Source: Acidobacteriota bacterium
Lineage (GTDB): Bacteria > Acidobacteriota > Blastocatellia > Pyrinomonadales > Pyrinomonadaceae
Direction: 5' to 3'
DNA length: 64,000 bases
Assembly (NCBI GenBank): GCA_019239425.1
Contig: JAFAZX010000095.1
Location: 62,001-126,000 of the forward strand
Shown here: in pieces, positions 56,070 to 63,037 of the stretch
Layout of the letters: every line of letters starts with the position of its first letter
Numbering within the stretch: position 1 is the first letter of the stretch
Made by a program: the position numbers and the translations under genes
Notes under the pieces: model-generated
Told to the model about the DNA's origin: nothing
Database searches by the model: none
The model's input: the letters and a program-made list of their open reading frames with translations, nothing else

Positions 56070-56183
56070 TGGTAAATGGTCAATAGTAAATATTGAATGG
56101 TGGATGCGTGTTTACAAAGTCGCTTCAAGTTTTCAAACCTCGCGACTCTCAACGGCCATTCACCATTTACCATTTACTATTCA
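56070..56183. repeat. Heptamer cassette (GGTAAAT/GGTGAAT family)
   Basis: Left arm TGGTAAATGGTCAATAGTAA and right arm GGCCATTCACCATTTACCAT plus further units. The right end touches the stop codon of nuoD. Middle section 56105-56150 has no clear gene. Confidence 0.8.
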
Positions 56184-57317
56184 CTAACGATCTATCTCCC
56201 CGAGCACGATGTCCAACGTGCCGATGATGGCGACCACGTCGGCGACGAGGTGGCCGACGCACATCTGCCGCAGCGCCTGGAGGTTGATGAGGCACGGCGG
56301 GCGGACGCGGACGCGGTACGGGCGGCTCGTGCCGTCCGAGACGAGGTAACAGCCGATCTCCCCCTTCGGGCCTTCGATGGAGTGGTAGTAGTCGCCCGCG
56401 GGCGGCTTGATGACCTTCGGGATTTTGGCGTTGACGGGGCCGTCGGGCATCTGCTTCAGAGCCTGCTGGACGATGCGGCGCGACTGGCGCATCTCTTCGA
56501 GGCGGACGAGGTAGCGGTCGTAGGTGTCGCCGTTCTCGCCGACGGGGATGTCAAAATCCAAGTCCGCGTAGGCGGCGTAAGGACGCGACTTGCGGATGTC
56601 CCACGCGACGCCCGAGCCGCGCAAAGACGGGCCGGAGAGGCCGATGGCGACGGCGTCCGCGGCCGAGATGACGCCGATGCCGACCGTGCGGCCGAGCCAG
56701 ATGCGGTTCTCCGAAAGCAGCGTCTCGTACTGGTCGATGCGCTTCGGGAAGATGTCCACGAAGCGCTGCACGTCCTCGGTGAAACCTTCGTAGGCGTCGT
56801 TCGGCATGCCGCCGATGCGCCAGGCGTGGCAGGTCAGGCGCGCGCCGAACTGCTGCTCGAAAATCTTCAGAATCTCCTCGCGCTCGCGCAGCGCGTGCAG
56901 AAGCACCGTGAACGCGCCGATGTCGAGCGCGTGCGTGGCGAGCCAGAGCAGGTGCGAGGAGATGCGGTTCAGCTCGGTCAGAATCGTGCGGATGTAGTGC
57001 GCGCGCGGGGGGATTTCGAGCCCGAGCATCTGCTCGACCGTCTCGACCCAGACGAGGCCGTTCGAGACGGCGGCGATGTAGTCGAGCCTGTCCCAGTACG
57101 GCGCGATCATCGGGTAGAGCCGGTTCTCCGCGATCTTCTCCATCCCGCGGTGGAGGAAGCCGATGTCGCAGTCGAGGTCGATGACGGTCTCGCCGTCGAG
57201 GCGCAGGACGACGCGCAGCACGCCGTGAGTCGAAGGGTGCTGCGGCCCCATGTTCAAGACCATCTCGGGGTTGTCGAGTAAGGTCTCCTGCGTTGTCGCG
57301 ACTTCTACTTGGTGCAT
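56184..57317 (-). CDS. nuoD: NADH-quinone oxidoreductase subunit D
   Basis: 377-residue 49-kDa-type subunit of the quinone-binding module. Hallmarks: NMGPQHPSTHGVLRVVLRLD, DIGFLHRGMEKIAENRLYPM, RISSHLLWLATHALDIGAFT and the C-terminal GHLVADVVAIIGTLDIVLGE with DR end. The protein is a little shorter at the N-terminus than the usual 390-410. The start is eight bases from an AGGATGA heptamer array with only a weak Shine-Dalgarno. Confidence 0.96.
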   Translation of the reverse strand: MHQVEVATTQETLLDNPEMVLNMGPQHPSTHGVLRVVLRLDGETVIDLDCDIGFLHRGMEKIAENRLYPMIAPYWDRLDYIAAVSNGLVWVETVEQMLGLEIPPRAHYIRTILTELNRISSHLLWLATHALDIGAFTVLLHALREREEILKIFEQQFGARLTCHAWRIGGMPNDAYEGFTEDVQRFVDIFPKRIDQYETLLSENRIWLGRTVGIGVISAADAVAIGLSGPSLRGSGVAWDIRKSRPYAAYADLDFDIPVGENGDTYDRYLVRLEEMRQSRRIVQQALKQMPDGPVNAKIPKVIKPPAGDYYHSIEGPKGEIGCYLVSDGTSRPYRVRVRPPCLINLQALRQMCVGHLVADVVAIIGTLDIVLGEIDR

Positions 57318-57325
57318 AGAACTGC

Positions 57326-57417
57326 AAGGATGAAGGCGGAAGGATGAAGGATGAAAGCACCGCTCTCAAGCTTCTGTTTTAACTTCATCCTTCCGCCTTC
57401 ATCCTTCATCCTTTCCC
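57326..57417. repeat. Heptamer cassette (AGGATGA family)
   Basis: Left arm AAGGATGAAGGCGGAAGGAT and right arm with TTCATCCTTCCGCCTTCATC; the variant unit GGCGGAA occurs in both arms. The right arm provides the last codons and stop of the 82-residue gene. Confidence 0.85.
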
Positions 57418-57647
57418 TTGAACGCTCCCGCGACCGCGTTGATTTCGAGGACGAGCGCGATCTCCGAGACTTCGCCCTTCTTCCTCTTGCCGATGAGGTC
57501 GTAGAGGATGGCGGAGGCGGCGGAGTCGCGGTTCCAGACGTTGCGCGGGCTCATGCGCTGGCCGAGGCGGAAGCCTGCGGCTTCGGCGGCCGTGGGGCTG
57601 TCGAAGACCTTCACTTCGTACTTGGCGGCGAGGTCTTTCGGGTGCAT
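57399..57647 (-). CDS. Small hypothetical protein between nuoC and nuoD
   Basis: 82 residues, starting five bases after nuoC. It opens MHPKDLAAKYEVKVFDSPTA, has a central helix SAASAILYDLIGKRKKGEV and ends with FKGKDEG-stop. The KDEG-stop codons are read from AGGATGA heptamers of the adjacent cassette, so the natural end may have been altered. I do not recognise the family. No signal peptide or membrane segment. Confidence 0.65.
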   Translation of the reverse strand: MHPKDLAAKYEVKVFDSPTAAEAAGFRLGQRMSPRNVWNRDSAASAILYDLIGKRKKGEVSEIALVLEINAVAGAFKGKDEG

Positions 57648-57652
57648 GGCGT

Positions 57653-58699
57653 CTACTTGTGCTCCTTCGGCAGCGGGTCGCGCCCGTCGCGGAAGATTTC
57701 GCGGATGCGCCGCTCGTCGGGCGTCTGGAGGATTTCGAGGCCGTAGGCGCGGCGCTGCGCGAGTTGCTCTTTCTGGACTTCGGTGAACTCCGGCAGGTGG
57801 CGCGTCGTCCAGGCGTTCTCCATGAACTCCAAAGGATAGTCTTTCCTGAGCGGGTGCCCGTCCCAGTCCTTCGGCAGAAGCAGCCGCCGCAGGTCAGGGT
57901 GGTTTTTGAAGGACAGGCCGAAGAGGTCGTAGACCTCCCGCTCCATCCAGTTCGCCGTCGGCCAGACGCCCGTGACGCTGTCCAGCCCCGCCTCGCCCGC
58001 GGCGGCCTTTAACCTCACGCGCGCGTTCTTCGAAATCGAGTAGAGGTTGTAGACGACTTCGAAGGGCGACTCCTCGCGCTCGGGCCAGTGGACGCAGGTC
58101 AGGTCGGAGAGGTAGTCGAAGGGCGTCTCCGCGTCGTCGCGGAGCGCCTGACAGACTTCTACGATGGCGTCGGCCTTGACGTGAATCGAGAGCTGGTTGA
58201 CGAAGGTGAAGGCGCCCTCTACGCTCTCGCCGAAGCGCTCGCGCAAGCGCTTGAACAAGGGATGGTCTGGAGACTCGATGGGCTTCGGCCCCTCGTCCTT
58301 CTTCTTGACGGGGGGCTTCGGGACTCCGGCGGCGCCGGGGGCGGCCACGGGCGCGGCGGGTTTGGCGGGCGAGGCCGGCTTCTCCGCGCCGGGCGCGGCG
58401 GCGGGCGACTTCGCGGCGGCCGCTTCTTTCGCGGCGGCGGCGCGCGCCTTCGCGGCCGCGATCTTGGCGGCGCGCTCTTCGTCCGCCGGCGAAGGACTCT
58501 TGGGCGCGTCCCCGCCTGCGGCCTGTGCGGCGGCGGCGGCCTCTTTTCTGGCCTTCGCCTCGGCGATGATGCGTTCGAGGCGCGCCTTCTTCTCTTCGGG
58601 TGTCTCGTCGGCGGGCGGGGCTGCGGCGCGGCGTTTTTCGTCGCTTTCAGACGGTGAGGAGTCGGGAGATTCCGGAGGGTTTTTCGGTTCGTCCGTCAT
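57653..58699 (-). CDS. nuoC: NADH-quinone oxidoreductase subunit C with long low-complexity N-terminus
   Basis: 348 residues. The C-terminal 200 form the 30-kDa-type subunit: DAETPFDYLSDLTCVHWPER, VYDLFGLSFKNHPDLRRLLL and PKDWDGHPLRKDYPLEF. The first 140 residues are Ala/Lys/Pro/Glu rich (PEEKKARLERIIAEAKARKE, AAAAKSPAAAPGAEKPASPA), a probably helical then disordered extension. It is the first nuo gene in the run; nuoA and nuoB are not next to it. Confidence 0.94.
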   Translation of the reverse strand: MTDEPKNPPESPDSSPSESDEKRRAAAPPADETPEEKKARLERIIAEAKARKEAAAAAQAAGGDAPKSPSPADEERAAKIAAAKARAAAAKEAAAAKSPAAAPGAEKPASPAKPAAPVAAPGAAGVPKPPVKKKDEGPKPIESPDHPLFKRLRERFGESVEGAFTFVNQLSIHVKADAIVEVCQALRDDAETPFDYLSDLTCVHWPEREESPFEVVYNLYSISKNARVRLKAAAGEAGLDSVTGVWPTANWMEREVYDLFGLSFKNHPDLRRLLLPKDWDGHPLRKDYPLEFMENAWTTRHLPEFTEVQKEQLAQRRAYGLEILQTPDERRIREIFRDGRDPLPKEHK

Positions 58700-59015
58700 C
58701 GCGTCCTAGAGGTTCGACTTCCTTGTAAGGACGTAGCTCGGGGAACAACTCGCGTCCCTACTGGCTTATGAGTGCGGCTTGTATTACTTTCAAGGTACTC
58801 TAACGGAAAAGCTTCAAAAGGTGTGTTCGTACGCGTTTGTAACACGCGATTTGTACGCATGTCAACAGACTCCGCACGAGCCCCGGCGCGCGGGCAATCG
58901 CCCGGACGACTCGCGCATCCAAGTCCTTGCCCAACTTGACGATGCGCGACCGACGCCGCTAAGATGGGGCTTTGTCCGGGGCCGGCTGGGCCTCGCTATC
59001 AGAGAGGAAAGAGAA
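58700..59015. promoter_or_regulatory. Divergent promoter region of nuoC and rpmE
   Basis: 316 bases between divergent genes. The rpmE side has TTGACG (58936-58941) and TAAGAT (58960-58965) 18 bases apart, a good sigma-70 promoter, and a GAGAGGAAAG Shine-Dalgarno. On the nuo side only a weak pair (TTGAAA with a CATAAG 17 bases on) is visible. The A/T-richer middle (58770-58865) has no gene. Confidence 0.65.
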
Positions 59016-59252
59016 ATGAAGCAAGGAATTCATCCCAACTACCACGAGATCACCGTCCACTGCGCCTGCGGCAACCAGTTCCAGACGCGCTCGACGAAGA
59101 AGGACGACCTCCATCTCGAAATCTGCTCGGAGTGCCACCCGTTCTTCACGGGCAAGCAGAAGCTGATCGACACGGCCGGCCGCGTCGACCGCTTCAACAA
59201 GCGCTACGGCAAGAAGACCGAGGCGACCGCGACCGAGACCGCCAACGCCTGA
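59016..59252 (+). CDS. rpmE: 50S ribosomal protein L31
   Basis: 78 residues. It begins MKQGIHPNYHEITVHCACGN and keeps CxC (HCACGNQF) and CxxC (ICSECHPF), so this is the zinc-bearing form. FTGKQKLIDTAGRVDRFNKR is the usual C-terminal block. The start at 59016 is set by the Shine-Dalgarno; an upstream extension is rejected. It is the first gene of the rpmE-DUF1385-prfA neighbourhood. Confidence 0.97.
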   Translation: MKQGIHPNYHEITVHCACGNQFQTRSTKKDDLHLEICSECHPFFTGKQKLIDTAGRVDRFNKRYGKKTEATATETANA

Positions 59253-59314
59253 GATTTACGGCCAGCGTCTATGGCACCTGTCCGACGCCGCCAGTATTAG
59301 CTACCCAGAACCCG

Positions 59315-59405
59315 GACGCCGACCTTCCGCGCCCGCGGCCGACCTCTTTCTGCCCGAAAGGGCTGACGAAAGAAGCGCCGCACCGAAGGTCGGCGTCTTT
59401 CTTTG
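59315..59405 (+). terminator. Long-loop inverted repeat with T-rich tail after rpmE
   Basis: GACGCCGACCTTC (59315-59327) pairs with GAAGGTCGGCGTC (59385-59397), followed by TTTCTTT. The loop is 57 bases. This may end rpmE transcription. Confidence 0.6.
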
Positions 59406-59496
59406 GTAAATGGTGAATAGTAAATGGTAGTGTACTAACAGGCGGTTCGCGCCGGTGCTTCGCCAACCATTTACTATCTGCCATTCACGATTTACT
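59404..59496. repeat. Heptamer cassette (GGTAAAT family)
   Basis: Left arm GGTAAATGGTGAATAGTAAA and right arm ACCATTTACTATCTGCCATT and further units. It is just after the rpmE terminator and before the Shine-Dalgarno of the DUF1385 gene. Confidence 0.8.
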
Positions 59497-59509
59497 TCAC
59501 GGAGTGAAC

Positions 59510-60718
59510 ATGAGCGCCAGCGAAAAAGACCTGATTGTCGGCGGCCAGGCCGTCATCGAGGGCGTGATGATGCGCACGCCCTCGGCGTACGCCATCGCGG
59601 TGCGCCGCCCCGACGGCACCATCACGCACACGGCCGCCTCCCTGCCGAAGTGGAGCGACAAGTACCCCGCCCTGAAGTGGCCGGTGCTGCGCGGCGCGGC
59701 CGTGCTCGTGCAGTCGATGGCGCTCGGCATCAAGGCGCTCAACTACTCGGCCGCCGAGGCCTTCCAGGAGGAGGCGGAGAAGGCAGAGGCGGTCGCGCTC
59801 ACGCCCGCGGTCGTCGAGGGCGAGGGCGACTTCGCGGGCATTACGGGCGGCGTGCCCGGCCTCTTCCCCGTCCCGACGAAGAAGCGGCCCGAGGAAGAGC
59901 TGAAGAAGAGCACGACCGCGGCCTTCGGCTCGATAGCCTTCGCGATGCTCTTCAACGTCCTGCTCTTCGTCGTCGCGCCGCTCGTCCTGACCAACGCGCT
60001 CTTCATCGGCATGGGCTGGGCCGAGCGCAATCCGACCGATGTCCCCGCCGCCGCGCCGCAGGGGCAGGCGGCCGGCGACATCAAGCGGCCCGTCGATGTC
60101 CCGGCGCCGAACGCTGACACTACAACAGCCGACGTGCCGTGGTACACGCGCGCTTACGAGAGCGTCCGCGGCTACCTGAAGCCCGTGAAGCCGAACGTCG
60201 CCTTCAACCTCATCGACGGCCTCATCCGGATGGCGATCTTCATCCTGATGATTTCGAGCTTCTCCTTCTCGAAGGGTATCCGGCGCGTCTTCGAGTACCA
60301 CGGGGCCGAGCACAAGACCGTCTTCAACTGGGAGTCGGGGCTGCCGCTTTCGGTCGAGAACGCGCGCGTCCAGCCGCGCCAGCACCCGCGCTGCGGGACG
60401 AGCTTCCTGATGGTCGTGATGCTCGTCTCCATCGTGCTCTTCTCGGTCGTCTCCTTCAGCTCGTTCGCCTACAACATCGCCGTCCGCGTCGCCTTCATCC
60501 CGGTCGTCGCCGGACTCTCCTACGAAATCATCCGCCTCTCGGCGAAGAAGGAGGGCGGCCTCTTCTTCAAGCTCATCACGCTCCCCGGCGTCTGGCTCCA
60601 GAACGTCACCACCAAGGAGCCCGACGACCGGCAGCTCGAAGTCGCCATCGTCGCACTGAAAGAATCTCTGAAGTTGGAGCCGCCGCCCGCGGAGCCCGCG
60701 CCCGCGCCTTTATCGTGA
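59510..60718 (+). CDS. DUF1385 family membrane protein
   Basis: 402 residues from ATG 59510, which has CACGGAG six bases upstream (a GTG two codons earlier is less likely). GGQAVIEGVMMR near the N-terminus, YHGAEHKTVF and PRCGTSFLMVVMLVSIVLFS are diagnostic of DUF1385. Helices include FAMLFNVLLFVVAPLVLTNA and IVLFSVVSFSSFAYNIA. A soluble loop of about 60 residues separates the first two membrane parts. Position between rpmE and prfA is conserved in many bacteria, but function is unknown. Confidence 0.92.
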   Translation: MSASEKDLIVGGQAVIEGVMMRTPSAYAIAVRRPDGTITHTAASLPKWSDKYPALKWPVLRGAAVLVQSMALGIKALNYSAAEAFQEEAEKAEAVALTPAVVEGEGDFAGITGGVPGLFPVPTKKRPEEELKKSTTAAFGSIAFAMLFNVLLFVVAPLVLTNALFIGMGWAERNPTDVPAAAPQGQAAGDIKRPVDVPAPNADTTTADVPWYTRAYESVRGYLKPVKPNVAFNLIDGLIRMAIFILMISSFSFSKGIRRVFEYHGAEHKTVFNWESGLPLSVENARVQPRQHPRCGTSFLMVVMLVSIVLFSVVSFSSFAYNIAVRVAFIPVVAGLSYEIIRLSAKKEGGLFFKLITLPGVWLQNVTTKEPDDRQLEVAIVALKESLKLEPPPAEPAPAPLS

Positions 60719-60724
60719 ACAGCC

Positions 60725-61801
60725 ATGCTAGACAAACTCGAACAGATTGAAGCCCGGTACGAGGCGCTGACGGAAGAGCTCTCGCAGCCGGAGGTCTACA
60801 ACGACCCCGCGAACTACGCGAAGCTCAACAAGCAGCACCGCGGCATGGAAGAGATGGTGTCGAAGTACCGTGAGTGGAAGCAGCTCAAGTCCGACCTGTC
60901 GGGGGCGAAGGAGCTTTTCGACCTCGAAGAGGACGAGGAGATGAGGGAGCTGGCGCGCGCCGAGATGACGACGCTCGAAGGGCGGCTGGAGAAGGTCGAG
61001 GAAGACCTGCGCATCCTCCTGCTGCCGCGCGACCCGAACGACGAGAAGAACGTCATCCTCGAAATCCGCGCCGGCACCGGCGGCGACGAGGCGACGCTCT
61101 TCGCGGCCGAGATGCTGCGGATGTACGGCCGCTACGCCGAGCGGCAGGGGTGGAAGATGGAGATCCTCGACGCCTCCGAGTCCGGCATCGGCGGCCTCAA
61201 GGAGGCCATCGCCGAAATCTCCGGCGACAAGGTCTACTCGAAGCTCAAGCACGAGTCGGGCGTCCACCGCGTCCAGCGCGTGCCGCAGACCGAGACCTCG
61301 GGGCGCATCCACACCTCGGCCGTCACCGTGGCGGTGCTGCCCGAGGCCGAAGAGGTCGACGTGAAGATCAACCAGAACGACCTCCGCATCGACACCTTCT
61401 GCTCCTCCGGGCCGGGCGGCCAGAGCGTCAACACGACCTACTCGGCCGTGCGCATCACGCACATGCCGACGGGCACGGTCGTCTCGATGCAGGACGAGAA
61501 GTCGCAGATCAAGAACCGCGAGAAGGCGATGCGCGTCCTGCGCGCGCGTCTCCAGGAACTCGAAGAGCAGAAGCAGCACGAGGCGCAGGCCAGCGAGCGC
61601 CGCCAGATGGTCGGCTCCGGCGACCGCTCCGAGAAGATACGCACCTACAACTTCAAGGAGAACCGCGTCTCAGACCACCGCATCCAGCTCACCATCCACC
61701 AGCTCGACCTCGTCATGGAGGGCGCCCTCGACGAGTTCATCAATGCCCTCGTCGCGCACTACCAGGCCGAGAAGCTAAAGGCCGAGACGGTCGCGGCATA
61801 G
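60725..61801 (+). CDS. prfA: Peptide chain release factor 1
   Basis: 358 residues. The GGQ loop is SSGPGGQSVNTTYSAVRITH and the stop-codon-reading block is VPQTETSGRIHTSAVTVAVL (PxT position PQT), which marks RF1 (UAG/UAA) rather than RF2. The N-terminal coiled domain and the C-terminal domain are complete. It begins six bases after the DUF1385 gene. No sign of a programmed frameshift. Confidence 0.97.
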   Translation: MLDKLEQIEARYEALTEELSQPEVYNDPANYAKLNKQHRGMEEMVSKYREWKQLKSDLSGAKELFDLEEDEEMRELARAEMTTLEGRLEKVEEDLRILLLPRDPNDEKNVILEIRAGTGGDEATLFAAEMLRMYGRYAERQGWKMEILDASESGIGGLKEAIAEISGDKVYSKLKHESGVHRVQRVPQTETSGRIHTSAVTVAVLPEAEEVDVKINQNDLRIDTFCSSGPGGQSVNTTYSAVRITHMPTGTVVSMQDEKSQIKNREKAMRVLRARLQELEEQKQHEAQASERRQMVGSGDRSEKIRTYNFKENRVSDHRIQLTIHQLDLVMEGALDEFINALVAHYQAEKLKAETVAA

Positions 61802-61812
61802 GCCGCGGCCCG

Positions 61813-61893
61813 GTGATAAGTGATGAGTGATAAGTGATAAGAAGGAGCCATTGCCTTCACTTATCACTTATCACTCATCACTTATCACTTTCT
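61813..61893. repeat. Heptamer cassette (GATAAGT family)
   Basis: Left arm GGTGATAAGTGATGAGTGAT and right arm ACTTATCACTTATCACTCAT plus further units. It lies between prfA and the histidine phosphatase start. Confidence 0.85.
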
Positions 61894-61899
61894 TTAGAT

Positions 61900-62532
61900 A
61901 TGGAAACGACCCGCGTCCTCCTCGTCCGCCACGGCCAGTCGCAGGGGAACGCCGAACACAGGTTCGGCGGCCACTCGCCGACGCCCCTGAGCGCTCTGGG
62001 CCACTGGCAGGCTGAGGCGACAGCGCGCGCGCTCGCGAACGAGCGCGTGACGGCCGTCTATTCGAGCGACCTCCTGCGCGCCGTACAGACGGCCGAGCCC
62101 CTAGCGCGCGCGACCGGTTTGGAGGTCACGCGGACGGCGGCCCTGCGCGAGCGCAGCGTCGGGCTGATGGAGGGCTTGACGTTCGAGGAGGCGGCCGCGG
62201 CGCACCCCGAAGAGTACGCGGCGCTGCTGCGGCGCGACTTCGAGCGCGTGCTGACGGGTGGCGAGAGCTACCGTCAGCTCCTCGACCGCGCCGCCGCCGA
62301 ACTCGACCGCGCCGTCGAGCGCCACCGCGGCGGCACCGTCGCCCTCTTCTCGCACACGGGCACCATCTGCATTCTCGCCCTCCATCTCATGGGCGCCCTC
62401 GACGCGCCGACCCTCAAGCCCGTCTGGATCACCTCCAGCAACTGCGGCGTCACGCGCTTCTCCATCGAGCACGGCGGCCTCGTCCGCATCAAGGCCCTCA
62501 ACGACACGCGCCACCTCGCGGGGGTGGCGTAG
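61900..62532 (+). CDS. Histidine phosphatase family protein
   Basis: 210 residues from ATG 61900; an upstream frame to 61834 is cassette-encoded and rejected. The RHG motif LVRHGQSQGN, the RxxxT part VYSSDLLRAVQTAEPLA, the Glu in RSVGLMEGLTF and the second His in ALFSHTGTICILALHL are all there. This is the phosphoglycerate-mutase-like branch with broad substrates (CobC, GpmB-like). No Shine-Dalgarno is visible. Confidence 0.92.
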   Translation: METTRVLLVRHGQSQGNAEHRFGGHSPTPLSALGHWQAEATARALANERVTAVYSSDLLRAVQTAEPLARATGLEVTRTAALRERSVGLMEGLTFEEAAAAHPEEYAALLRRDFERVLTGGESYRQLLDRAAAELDRAVERHRGGTVALFSHTGTICILALHLMGALDAPTLKPVWITSSNCGVTRFSIEHGGLVRIKALNDTRHLAGVA

Positions 62533-62654
62533 AGTCACACGAGACAAACACGGCGGCACGGCCGGGACGTTAAAAGCCATGTCCGGGCCGTGCCGCTGTG
62601 AATCCTCTTACCCGCCGGCCGACTCCGCGCCGCACGAGGTTGAAGGGTGTCGGG

Positions 62655-62993
62655 CTAGAGCAGGGCGCTCCCCAGTGTGATGAGGCTGCTGCCCAGGTGG
62701 ACGGCGGCCGTGACGGCGTCGAGGACTTTCACGATCTGCTTCAGGTTGCTGAGCATCCCAGAAATTTGCTCCTTGGCGTCCTTCACGTCCTGAGTCAGCT
62801 TCTTGACGAGCGGGTCGTTCTGCTGGAAGACGCGGTTCTGCGCCTCGAAGAAGTTGTCGCGCGCGGTGACGTATGACACCCGCAGACGGTCGCGCTGCTC
62901 CTCGGTCGTGCAGGCGGCGAACAGCTTGTTGAAGTTGAGGTCGAGGAGAAAGTAAATCTCCTTCAGCTCCTTGAAGCTCGGTGAGTTTGCCAT
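62655..62993 (-). CDS. Helical protein of unknown function
   Basis: 112 residues with GGAGG before the ATG. No signal peptide. It is almost entirely helical: FKELKEIYFLLDLNFNKLFA, RLRVSYVTARDNFFEAQNRV, VKKLTQDVKDAKEQISGMLS and a hydrophobic end (LDAVTAAVHLGSSLITLGSA). The last stretch could insert in a membrane. It follows the lipoprotein gene by 44 bases and is probably its partner. Confidence 0.7.
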   Translation of the reverse strand: MANSPSFKELKEIYFLLDLNFNKLFAACTTEEQRDRLRVSYVTARDNFFEAQNRVFQQNDPLVKKLTQDVKDAKEQISGMLSNLKQIVKVLDAVTAAVHLGSSLITLGSALL

Positions 62994-63037
62994 GATTCCT
63001 CCATTTGCCTCTTACGGCGCGTGCGCCGCGGGTCGGA

